DNA of 21,004 bases, from positions 1 through 21,004 of the forward strand of contig JAXDLK010000259.1 in assembly GCA_034666665.1 (NCBI GenBank), in the 5' to 3' direction. Both the position numbers and the translations under genes were made by a program. Of the stretch, positions 9,601 to 15,595 are shown one piece after another. The DNA is from JAXDLK01 sp034666665 (GTDB taxonomy: Bacteria > Desulfobacterota > Binatia > JACPRU01). Under the pieces are notes generated by a model. It saw only the letters and a list, made by a program, of their open reading frames with translations. It made no database searches and was not told the origin of the DNA. Numbering within the stretch: position 1 is the first letter of the stretch; each line of letters begins with the position of its first letter.

Positions 9601-10227
9601 TCGGATCGCACGTCGGGTGCGGAGCTCGGCGACCCGGATCCGTTCCCCGTCGCCGATGCGCTGCTGACGCTGGGAGTCGCCGATCGAGTGGACGTCTGGC
9701 TCGGAGCGAACCGGACGTACGTGGCGACGGCCGCGGCGATCCTCGACGACGTCGGATCCACCGGCGGTCTCGGCCGCGTCCGCGTTCGCGTGTGGGATCC
9801 GTTCAGCATCTTCGTCCATCAGTCGATCGACGCATACGACGATGGCGACAACCGCCGGAACACGACCGTCGCGCGCGGTCTGGTCGAGGTCGTCCACGTG
9901 CCCTCGGTCGAGTTCGGCTACCAGTACGTGTACGACGATACCAAGGAACAGGATCCGCGGTTCTACACGCCTGACGGTTTCATGTCGCACGAGGCGGTGC
10001 TGTCGCTCTCCGGCGACACCTCGGATCGGCGGGTACGCGGCGAGCTGTCCGTATCCGCCGGGACCGGCCGCGAGCGCCACGGGAGCTCCGAGTTCCAAGC
10101 GTCGGTAGCGGGGACCTGCGAGGTCGACGTCACCGACCACGTGTCGCTGTTCGTCGGCGGCGGCCGCTCGCAGGCCGCCGAGTTCCGGAGCTTCCAGGTG
10201 CGCGGGGGCGCCGCGGTTCACTTCTGA
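6646..10227 (+). CDS. TPR / CE4 polysaccharide deacetylase / TPR / outer-membrane beta-barrel fusion (PgaA+PgaB-like)
   Basis: A 1193-residue exported protein. Residues 1-31 are a signal peptide (basic start, then AVAAACAAALVLAA). Residues about 48-530 are TPR repeats (examples: AGDFEKARSLYERA, GDWKRALAAYGEAL, GRTREAIDYFRRSL, GQDEEAIAQV). Residues about 536-795 are a CE4 deacetylase close to the PgaB type: VPVLLYHGIS (537-546), ITFDDA (596-601), CHGNFAH with His656 and His661 (the H-x4-H metal site), and YAYPFGD (721-727). Residues about 798-875 are a further TPR pair. Residues about 880-1193 alternate polar and hydrophobic positions like a transmembrane beta-barrel and end in GGAAVHF, with the terminal Phe typical of outer-membrane proteins. 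In the poly-GlcNAc system, PgaA (TPR plus porin) and PgaB (deacetylase) are separate; here both roles sit in one chain. It is divergent from the synthase operon. Domain calls are firm; the polymer is inferred. Confidence 0.9.
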   Translation: MVFRRCLPARGRVAVAAACAAALVLAARVHSQETDDRPPPAQTPGGDARELVEKADAAAAAGDFEKARSLYERATQADRGFIPAWRGLGWSLHRLGRKREAMAVWQDVLKVTPGEPSLLVAIAQAHEQDGDWKRALAAYGEALASDPKNRSARMGRARVLLAQKNYAGAEREVRAILDRDSHDVDARVTLAEIYQRTGRTKEAARIVETLASRRPDARYFPFLARAMLELGRTREAIDYFRRSLRDKPGDRGLTLGLARAYTRAQDFAAAERTLSEYAAKHPEDDDVRRDLAETAAIAGKPEEAEREWRELVRRKPDDAAIRLKLARALFASGQDEEAIAQVHDVLKREPENIGALTMLAEEALFRDRHEEAIRSLEQLAALQPSAARYAELGQVHLSRANVLEEQGRDDQARIEYDAAVQAFRKGKEVDPTATDVRLGEVTALRLQGKTDQTIAAARQLLERHPHLEQPRRELHEAYFARGEYDQAARQLAILRKDFPNNLRLEQLYARALFAAGDQATAISTVERVLQSPIQPSVPVLLYHGISDTGRDGAIPVAKFRDQLQALGRAGYQSITLRDLIDFLEGGTGLPKKPVLITFDDARADSFRFADPVLQETGFRAEMFVPVAEVGAHGAYTAGWKTLVEMQRNGRWDMQCHGNFAHRPIPLDAEGHTGRFLTNRKWLEDEHRLETPDEFATRVEEDYRQCKEELEKQVPGAQVVGYAYPFGDLGQKALTNDPGAFALNQKSAAKTYALAFVQDPADFVTRASSKFTMPRFEVPQDFDGERLLERVRRADPVVSTSLLLADLYAWSGRYAKSVAIYDRLAAHEVDRAELLAKEAQVLAWSGDLAGAQEKAEAARRLRPDDPQILQRLARIQRETGPTAEIEAAYFEDNRDRSHVSIGPAARMDVGHGVTVGARYRYLDFSQDGFDPRLVHGAADAPLPEPVPGAEPTSADLEASGHQAEAEVDVALGGRNRLSVSAGVASFSDRTSGAELGDPDPFPVADALLTLGVADRVDVWLGANRTYVATAAAILDDVGSTGGLGRVRVRVWDPFSIFVHQSIDAYDDGDNRRNTTVARGLVEVVHVPSVEFGYQYVYDDTKEQDPRFYTPDGFMSHEAVLSLSGDTSDRRVRGELSVSAGTGRERHGSSEFQASVAGTCEVDVTDHVSLFVGGGRSQAAEFRSFQVRGGAAVHF

Positions 10228-10253
10228 TCCTGGCGATCCACTCGCCTTTACTC

Positions 10254-10286
10254 CACTGCGGGCGCTCGATACGCTCGCCCGCAGTG
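10254..10286 (+). terminator. 11-bp hairpin between the barrel gene and ribB, covering the ribB start codon
   Basis: CACTGCGGGCG (10254-10264) and CGCCCGCAGTG (10276-10286) are perfect reverse complements with an 11-base loop, followed by TTCTTC. It sits 27 bases after the TGA of the deacetylase-barrel gene and could be its intrinsic terminator, though the T-run is broken. The last three bases of the right arm are the GTG start codon of ribB, so in a read-through transcript it would hide that start. Terminator, translation-controlling hairpin, or both are possible. Confidence 0.55.
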
Positions 10287-11516
10287 TTCTTCGAAGTCGA
10301 CGAGGCACCGAGCAGCCGCCACGTCGTCTCGATCCCTGAGGCGATCGCCGAGATCCGCGCCGGGCGGATGATCATCCTCATGGATGACGAGGATCGCGAA
10401 AACGAGGGTGACCTCTGCATGGCTGCAGAGAAGGTCACTCCCGATGCGATCAACTTCATGGCGAAGTTCGGCCGGGGCCTCATCTGTCTGCCCGTGACCG
10501 CCGAGCACGCGGAGCGCTTGGGCCTGGGCGCGATGGCCAAGGAGAACAATTCGCCGCTCGGGACCGCGTTCACCGTATCGATCGACGCTCGGCGCGGCAT
10601 CACCCACGGCCAGTCGGCCGCCGATCGCGCCGAGACGATCCTGACCGCGATCCGCGACGGCTCCGGCCCGGAGGACGTGGTCACCCCCGGCCACGTATTT
10701 CCGCTGGTCGCGCGGCCGGGCGGCGTCCTCGTGCGCACCGGCCAGACGGAGGGCACGGTCGACCTCGCGCGACTCGCCGGTCTCAAGCCTGCCGGCGTGA
10801 TCTGCGAGATCATGCGCGACGATGGCGCGATGGCGCGCCTTCCGGACCTCGAGGATTTCGCCGACCGACACGGTCTCAAGATCGCCACGATCTCCGATCT
10901 CATTCAGTATCGCCTGCGGCACGATTCCCTCGTTCACCAGATCGCGGAAGCGCGATTGCCGACGCGATTCGGAGAGTTCCGCGCGGTCGTCTACGGCTCC
11001 GACGTCGACGACTGCGAGCATCTCGTGATGATCCGCGGCGACATCCGCAGCGACCAGCCCGTGCTCGTGCGGGCGCATTCGGAGTACCTGCCCGGCGACG
11101 TCTTCGGATATCGCAAACGGGACACGGGCGAGCTCCTCCACCGCGCGATGCAGCGGATCGCCGCCGAAGGCCGCGGTGCGATCCTCTACCTGCGGCGGGA
11201 GACGATGGCGGAGCGCTTCTCGTACGACGTCGCGTCGAACGAGAACGCCCGCCCGAGCACGACCGCGAGCACCGCACGTCTGAACGAATTTCGCGACTAC
11301 GGGATCGGAGCTCAGATCCTGCGCGACGTCGGCATCAAGAAGATCCGCCTGCTGACGAACTATCCCCGCCGGCTGGTGAGCCTCCCCGGCTACGGTTTGG
11401 AGATCGTCGAGTGCGTGCCGCTCGCGCTCGACGAGGCGCCGGCCGCCGGATCCGGCAAGGTGATCGCCATGCGCCCCGATCCCTCTCAGCTGCCGGAGAA
11501 CGCGCGCAGCTCGTAG
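10284..11516 (+). CDS. ribB: 3,4-dihydroxy-2-butanone-4-phosphate synthase with a degenerate GTP-cyclohydrolase-II-like domain (RibBX-like)
   Basis: Riboflavin pathway enzyme of 410 residues. The N-terminal RibB domain (about 15-212) converts ribulose-5-phosphate to DHBP and keeps DDEDRENEGDL (34-44) and PGHVFPL (135-141). It reads THGQSAADR (107-115) where E. coli has TTGVSAADR, and TGQTEG (152-157) where E. coli has GGHTEA, putting Gln at the usual metal-binding His. The C-terminal domain (about 215-385) has the RibA fold outline (GDVFG 271-275, IRLLTN 354-359). All three zinc cysteines are gone: HSEY (265-268) for HSEC and KRDTG (278-282) for RCDCG. The REGRG-type loop is also lost. It should therefore not act as GTP cyclohydrolase II and matches the described RibBX variant; a separate ribA is expected elsewhere. 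GTG 10284 is the only start codon between the preceding in-frame TGA and the catalytic loop. No FMN riboswitch fits in the 56-base gap. Confidence 0.9.
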   Translation: MFFEVDEAPSSRHVVSIPEAIAEIRAGRMIILMDDEDRENEGDLCMAAEKVTPDAINFMAKFGRGLICLPVTAEHAERLGLGAMAKENNSPLGTAFTVSIDARRGITHGQSAADRAETILTAIRDGSGPEDVVTPGHVFPLVARPGGVLVRTGQTEGTVDLARLAGLKPAGVICEIMRDDGAMARLPDLEDFADRHGLKIATISDLIQYRLRHDSLVHQIAEARLPTRFGEFRAVVYGSDVDDCEHLVMIRGDIRSDQPVLVRAHSEYLPGDVFGYRKRDTGELLHRAMQRIAAEGRGAILYLRRETMAERFSYDVASNENARPSTTASTARLNEFRDYGIGAQILRDVGIKKIRLLTNYPRRLVSLPGYGLEIVECVPLALDEAPAAGSGKVIAMRPDPSQLPENARSS

Positions 11517-12310
11517 ATCAAGCCGGCGCGAACCCCCCAGTCCTCGCCTTCCGGCTCGAAGCCGACGCTTCCGCCCAAGTACGCCGACAGCGGCGCCGCG
11601 CCGAGGCGGAGCCCGCCACGCGCGCCCCGACGATCGTTGCCGAAGCGTGATCCCTCGACTCCGGTGATCTCGGCGAGGGCCGAGATCGGCTGACCCACCC
11701 AGCTCGCCAGCGGCGCCGAAGACGCGGCGATGGACCACAGGAACACGTCGTCCTGCACGCGCACGAGCCCCGGATTGCCGAGCACCCCGATGCCGAGGTT
11801 GGCGTACAGACGGCCCCCGGGCACCGTATGCGCGAGCAGTCCGTGAGCGAAGAAGTCCGTCTGATCCGTGCCGAAACGCTCGTTCGTGTTCGGCAGCTTG
11901 ACGCCGAAGAGGAAGCCGGTGTCGGGCACCCAACTGCGGCGCAGATCTCCCGCCGACAGGAGCCGGATCTTGGTGAAGAGTCGCGCATCGCCGCTGCTCG
12001 ATCCCTCGAAGCTACCCCGCCGTCCCTGGATCTCGCGCTCGACGTGCAGGGCTTCCCAAGTCGCCTGCACCTCGGCTCGCGACCCGAGCCCCGCGGCGAT
12101 GCCGATCCGAGGCGCAGCCCATTCGCGGCGATCGAAATCGCGAAACGGCGGGTGGAAATCGACCAGCCGCTCCGCCCCTGCCGTGAGCTCCACGACTCCG
12201 GTCGGCAGCAGCGCCGCATCCTGCGAGTCGAGCGGTAGGAGGGTGGCGGACCGTGCCGGAACCACGGACAGCAGCAGCAACGCGGGCAGCACCAGGTCGC
12301 GGAAGCTCAT
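11486..12310 (-). CDS. Predicted outer-membrane beta-barrel protein of unknown role
   Basis: A 274-residue protein. ATG 12310 is chosen because it begins a clean signal peptide (MSFRDLVLPALLLLSVVPARSA, cleavage near residue 22); the longer frame to 12445 starts at a TTG and has no export signal. The mature part is built of alternating strands with glycine-rich turns (APRIGIAAGLGSRAEVQATW, GFLFGVKLPNTNERFG, LYANLGIGVLG, RGGLRLGAAPLSAYLGGSVGF, GVRAGLIYELR), as in small outer-membrane barrels of the MetA/phenol-degradation transporter-like group. I do not recognise a specific family or substrate. Its 3' end overlaps the end of ribB by 31 bases on the opposite strand, and it diverges from dsbD across a 134-base gap. 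Barrel nature is fairly likely; function unknown. Confidence 0.7.
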   Translation of the reverse strand: MSFRDLVLPALLLLSVVPARSATLLPLDSQDAALLPTGVVELTAGAERLVDFHPPFRDFDRREWAAPRIGIAAGLGSRAEVQATWEALHVEREIQGRRGSFEGSSSGDARLFTKIRLLSAGDLRRSWVPDTGFLFGVKLPNTNERFGTDQTDFFAHGLLAHTVPGGRLYANLGIGVLGNPGLVRVQDDVFLWSIAASSAPLASWVGQPISALAEITGVEGSRFGNDRRGARGGLRLGAAPLSAYLGGSVGFEPEGEDWGVRAGLIYELRAFSGS

Positions 12311-12444
12311 CGTGGCGCGGGCGAGCTTTATCGGGGTCGGCCGCGGCAGACAAGCGTCATCGGCGGACTCGACGCCGCCCGTGACTCGGCCAGCCGCGGC
12401 CGTTATGGTAGCCGACAGCCGGAGTCCCCCGGCGAGCGGATTCA
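12311..12444. promoter_or_regulatory. Divergent intergenic region between the barrel gene and dsbD
   Basis: 134 bases that must hold the promoters of both flanking genes. There is a weak -10-like TATGGT near 12404 reading toward dsbD and a GATAAA near 12325-12330 on the opposite strand toward the barrel gene, neither with a good -35. No strong ribosome binding site precedes either start. I see no operator-like repeat that stands out from the GC background. Confidence 0.35.
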
Positions 12445-14253
12445 ATGCTAGCTCGTACGCTCCTCGCCTTGAGCTGCCTGACGCTTGCGCTCGCGGCGCC
12501 GCCGTCGCCAGCGGCGGAGGCCGTGCCGGGCGAGGTCGTCGCGCTTCGCGTGCGAGGGGCTCGCATCGGGGAGCCGAGGAACACGATCTCGGTCGACGTC
12601 GCCGCCGAGATCGCGAAGGGCTGGCACATCAACGCCCACGATCCCGGAAAGGCGCTGCTGGTGCCGACCGAGCTGACGATCGCGCCCCCGGAGGGCTGGC
12701 AGGTCGGGGAGGTCCGGTATCCCAAGCCCGAAGAGCGCGTGCTCGCATTCGCGGGCACGGAGAAGCTCCGTCTCTACTCCGGGACCGTCGTCTTCGGGGC
12801 GTCGCTGACCGCGCCGCCGGGCTTCGACGGCAAGACGGTCCGCTTCGAGGCGCGCCTCCGCCACCAAGCCTGCAGCGACGCTCTCTGCCTCCGTCCGACC
12901 ACGACGGCGCGCACGTTCGTCGTTCAGACGGTGCGCAGCGAGGCGGCCGCGCCGGTGGGACGAACGATTGCCAGCAACGTCGCGCCCGTCGATCGCTGGA
13001 TCGAGGAGCGCGGACTGCCGCTGACCTTGCTCCTCGTGGCGGTCATGGGGTTCGCCTTGAACCTCACCCCGTGCGTCTACCCGTTGATCTCGGTGACGAT
13101 CGCGTATTTCGGCCACCAGGCGCAGGGCAGCCGCTCGCGAGTGCTGCTGCTCGCGACCGTGTACGCTCTGGGCATCGCGATCACGTTCTCGGTGCTCGGC
13201 GTCGTCGCCGCGCTGACGGGGGGGCTCTTCGGCGCCGCGCTGACCCACCCGGCGACGCTGGTGGCGATGGCCGCCCTGATGATCGTGCTCGCGCTCTCGT
13301 GCTTCGGGTTCTACACGATGCAGGCACCGAGCTGGCTGCTGCAGAGGGCCGGCGGCTCCACCGGCGCCGGTGTACTCGGGTCGCTGGCAATGGGATCGAC
13401 GATGGGGGTGGTCGCCGCGCCCTGCGTGGGCCCGATCATCGTCGGGCTGCTGATGACCGTCGGCTCCCGCGGCGATCCGCTGCTCGGCCTGCTTCTCTTC
13501 TTCACGCTCGCGATCGGCCTCGGCGCACCGTACGTGCTGATCGCCGCGGCGGCAGGTTCCCTCACCGGCCTGCCCCGCTCCGGAGAATGGTTGGTCTGGG
13601 TGGAGCGATTCTTGGGCTGCTTGCTGATCGGCATGGCGATCTACTTCGTGAGCCCGCTGCTTCCGGACCAGATCGTCGCACGAACGGTGCCGGTGTTCCT
13701 CGCAGCCGCGGGAATCTATCTCGGGTTCATCGAGCGTAGCGGCGGGGGCATGCCGCGCTTCGCCGCGGTCAAACGTGCGGTCGGTGTCGCTCTCGTCGGC
13801 GCGTCGCTGTGGACGGCAATTCCTTCCTCGACGGCAGCCGACGACATCGTGTGGAGGCGCTTCTCGGAACGCGGGCTCGATCAGGCGCGTTCGACGGGGG
13901 CGCCCGCGGTTCTCGATTTTCGCGCGGACTGGTGTCTCCCGTGCGTCGAGATGGAGCGGACGACGTTCGTGGCTCCGGAAGTGGTGGCGCGGGCGAAGTC
14001 CTTCGTCATGCTACAAGCGGACGTCACCGAGATGTCGGCCGCAAACGAGCGACTACTCGCTCGCTACAAGGTGGTCGGCGTGCCGACGACGATCTTCTAC
14101 GACCGCGACGGGGCGGAGCACGCAAGAATGGTCGGCTACGTCGCGGCGGATGAGTTCGCGAGGCTGCTGGATCAGGCCGCAGCGGGAGATTCGGAAGACT
14201 CGGAAGCGACTCGGGCCGCCCGCGGGAAACACCCGGGGCGGCCCGAAGGTTGA
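12445..14253 (+). CDS. dsbD: Thiol:disulfide interchange protein DsbD
   Basis: Inner-membrane reductant conduit of 602 residues that carries electrons from cytosolic thioredoxin to periplasmic partners such as DsbC and cytochrome c maturation proteins. Residues 1-24 are a signal peptide. Residues about 25-165 form the periplasmic N-terminal domain with its redox pair CSDALC (Cys143, Cys148). About eight membrane segments span 190-460, carrying the transmembrane redox cysteines in NLTPCVYP (Cys210) and AAPCVGP (Cys327). The C-terminal thioredoxin domain (about 468-580) has WCLPC (Cys497, Cys500) and the cis-proline GVPT (Pro547). All six catalytic cysteines are therefore present, and length fits full DsbD rather than short CcdA. 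The start at ATG 12445 gives an intact signal sequence. The last codons lie inside a strong hairpin (14212-14245). Confidence 0.96.
   Translation: MLARTLLALSCLTLALAAPPSPAAEAVPGEVVALRVRGARIGEPRNTISVDVAAEIAKGWHINAHDPGKALLVPTELTIAPPEGWQVGEVRYPKPEERVLAFAGTEKLRLYSGTVVFGASLTAPPGFDGKTVRFEARLRHQACSDALCLRPTTTARTFVVQTVRSEAAAPVGRTIASNVAPVDRWIEERGLPLTLLLVAVMGFALNLTPCVYPLISVTIAYFGHQAQGSRSRVLLLATVYALGIAITFSVLGVVAALTGGLFGAALTHPATLVAMAALMIVLALSCFGFYTMQAPSWLLQRAGGSTGAGVLGSLAMGSTMGVVAAPCVGPIIVGLLMTVGSRGDPLLGLLLFFTLAIGLGAPYVLIAAAAGSLTGLPRSGEWLVWVERFLGCLLIGMAIYFVSPLLPDQIVARTVPVFLAAAGIYLGFIERSGGGMPRFAAVKRAVGVALVGASLWTAIPSSTAADDIVWRRFSERGLDQARSTGAPAVLDFRADWCLPCVEMERTTFVAPEVVARAKSFVMLQADVTEMSAANERLLARYKVVGVPTTIFYDRDGAEHARMVGYVAADEFARLLDQAAAGDSEDSEATRAARGKHPGRPEG
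14212..14245 (+). terminator. 14-bp hairpin inside the end of dsbD, possible terminator
   Basis: CGGGCCGCCC (14212-14221) pairs perfectly with GGGCGGCCCG (14236-14245); CGGG (14223-14226) pairs with CCCG (14232-14235) around the loop AAACA, with G14222 bulged. This is 14 paired bases, almost all G-C, ending six bases before the TGA at 14251-14253. No T-run follows, so it is not a classic intrinsic terminator. It could protect the 3' end or act with Rho. Confidence 0.5.
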
Positions 14254-14275
14254 ACGTCAGCGCCTGAAGGTGGGC

Positions 14276-14599
14276 TCAGCTGACGGCTTTGGCGCGATTG
14301 TTCGGCGCTCCGGGCCGACTCGAGTTGCCGGTCCGAAGGCTGGTTGGCTCGTTACGCGGCGGTGACGCCTCGCGCTCGGTATTGCGACGGAGCCTGTTCG
14401 CCGGCCGAAAGACGAATGGCCGAGCGTTCTCCGCCTCCTCCAACCGCGCTTCCCACGACCGGAGCAGCGCTTCCTTGCTATCCGACCGACCGTAGGACCG
14501 CTCGCCGACGAACATTTCCCAAGCCGGGAGGACGTTGCCGTCCGGCCGAACGATCGTGCAACGGGTGAAACGGGGCTTGATACCGGGAATTCTCTTCAC
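14276..14599 (-). CDS. Small hypothetical protein, uncertain
   Basis: A 107-residue frame with no family I recognise. GTG 14599 is chosen because AAGGGAG lies nine bases upstream (14609-14615 on the minus strand); the frame itself extends to a TTG at 14671 without such a site. The first half looks protein-like (VKRIPGIKPRFTRCTIVRPD, then PAWEMFVGERSYGRSDSKEA and a predicted helix LLRSWEARLEEAE). The last 35 residues are rich in Arg, Asn, Pro and Ser and look disordered. No signal peptide or membrane segment is seen. It stands alone on less GC-rich sequence, downstream of gloB on the same strand, with a large palindrome in between. It may be a real small gene, a remnant, or chance. Confidence 0.4.
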   Translation of the reverse strand: MKRIPGIKPRFTRCTIVRPDGNVLPAWEMFVGERSYGRSDSKEALLRSWEARLEEAENARPFVFRPANRLRRNTEREASPPRNEPTSLRTGNSSRPGAPNNRAKAVS

Positions 14600-14790
14600 T
14601 TGAACAATCTCCCTTCTGTGAGAATTTCCCCTTCCCTCCGATACTAACCACTGCAACACGGAAAACCTCAAACCGAAGCGCCCGCCGCTGCGCGGGAAGG
14701 CGAATTCTCCCCACTGTCCCCAAACGGGGTTGGCAACCGTTATTACGGTCGCGGTGATTCCGAGGTTTGGGCGACTGTGGGACTATTCGC
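14600..14790. other. Largest non-coding gap, holding two hairpins
   Basis: The sequence between the small frame and the gloB stop is visibly less GC-rich than its surroundings (for example AACCGTTATTACGG). It contains the ribosome site of the small frame, a short hairpin at 14681-14696 (CCCGC, loop CGCTGC, GCGGG) and the long palindrome at 14698-14792. I see no clear promoter. Confidence 0.5.
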
Positions 14791-14792
14791 CT
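14698..14792. repeat. 95-base imperfect palindrome abutting the gloB stop codon
   Basis: The arms pair as AGGCGAAT (14698-14705) with ATTCGCCT (14785-14792), CCCAC (14710-14714) with GTGGG (14777-14781), GTC (14716-14718) with GAC (14773-14775), and CCCAAAC (14719-14725) with GTTTGGG (14765-14771). That is 23 base pairs interrupted by a 4/3 internal loop, a T/T mismatch and one bulge. The apex carries a further small stem, ACCGT (14736-14740) with ACGGT (14745-14749) around TATT. The right end covers the gloB TAG. There is no T-run on either side. It could be a 3'-end structure for the gloB transcript, a structured RNA, or a REP/MITE-like repeat unit. Confidence 0.6.
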
Positions 14793-15564
14793 AAAACTTG
14801 TCCTTGAGCTCGCGGATCCGGGCGAACACCGAGCTCGGCTCCGGAGAAGTGTCCGGAAAACGCTGCTGAATCGACTTCCGGATCTCAGGGCTGTCCCAGC
14901 GGAGAAACGGATTCGTAGCCAGCTCCTCACCGATCGTCGACGGCACCGTCGGCTCGCCGCGCCGGCGAACCTCCCGCACCCGGTCGTACTTTTCCGCGAG
15001 GACGCGGTTGCTCGGCTCCAGGGTGAGCGCGAAGCCCAGGTTCTTTTCCGTGTATTCGTGTCCACAGAAGACGCGCGTTTCCCCCGGCAGCTCGGCGAGC
15101 CGGCCGAGTGACCGCACCATCATCGGCGCGTTGCCCTCGAACAGCCGCCCGCAACCACCGGCGAAGAGGGTGTCGCCCGTGAAGACCGCATGCTCGGATG
15201 GCAAATGGTACGCGACGTGGCCACTGGTGTGCGCGGGGATGAAAAGGATGCGAACCGGCGTGCCCTCGAAGTCGAGCTCCTGGCCGTCGGCGAGCGGGTG
15301 CGTCAATCCGGGGATGCGCGAGCGATCCTCGCCGTAGCCCCAGACCTCGAGACCGGGAACTGCGCGCAGGAGGTCCCGATTTCCACCCACGTGATCCCAG
15401 TGATGATGCGTGTTCCAGATCGCGCCCAGCGATACGGTTTCCCGCTGGGCGGCCTCCAGCACCGGCGCCGCCTCGGAAGGATCGACCACGGCGGCTCGGC
15501 CGGATCCAGGAATCACCAGATACGCGTAGTTGTCGGCCAGGACGGGGACGGGAACGATGCGCAT
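14791..15564 (-). CDS. gloB: Hydroxyacylglutathione hydrolase (glyoxalase II)
   Basis: A 257-residue metallo-beta-lactamase-fold enzyme, the usual length for GloB. It hydrolyses S-D-lactoylglutathione to lactate and glutathione in methylglyoxal detoxification in the cytosol. The metal site is complete: THHHWDH (52-58), His116 in HTSGH, Asp131 in TGDTLFAGGCGRLFEG, and His169 in CGHEYT. The opening DNYAYLV and the C-terminal helical substrate-binding part (NPFLRWDSPEIR, FARIRELKDKF) are typical of true glyoxalase II rather than generic lactamase-fold proteins. ATG 15564 lies 31 bases after the stop of the tandem-VWA gene on the same strand, so co-transcription is likely although the functional link is not obvious. 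No good ribosome site is visible. Confidence 0.96.
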   Translation of the reverse strand: MRIVPVPVLADNYAYLVIPGSGRAAVVDPSEAAPVLEAAQRETVSLGAIWNTHHHWDHVGGNRDLLRAVPGLEVWGYGEDRSRIPGLTHPLADGQELDFEGTPVRILFIPAHTSGHVAYHLPSEHAVFTGDTLFAGGCGRLFEGNAPMMVRSLGRLAELPGETRVFCGHEYTEKNLGFALTLEPSNRVLAEKYDRVREVRRRGEPTVPSTIGEELATNPFLRWDSPEIRKSIQQRFPDTSPEPSSVFARIRELKDKF

Positions 15565-15595
15565 GTGAGGAACGTGGGGCCTCTCGTGCGGCGAG

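Noticed and set aside
10228..10283. FMN riboswitch ahead of ribB
   Set aside because: The gap is only 56 bases and lacks the conserved RFN core; only a simple hairpin is present.
12311..12445. 45-residue N-terminal extension of the outer-membrane protein
   Set aside because: Begins at TTG next to the dsbD start and would bury the signal peptide that begins at ATG 12310.
14600..14790. tRNA or insertion-sequence remnant in the gap
   Set aside because: No cloverleaf or T-loop consensus, no transposase-like frame, and no flanking direct repeats could be seen.
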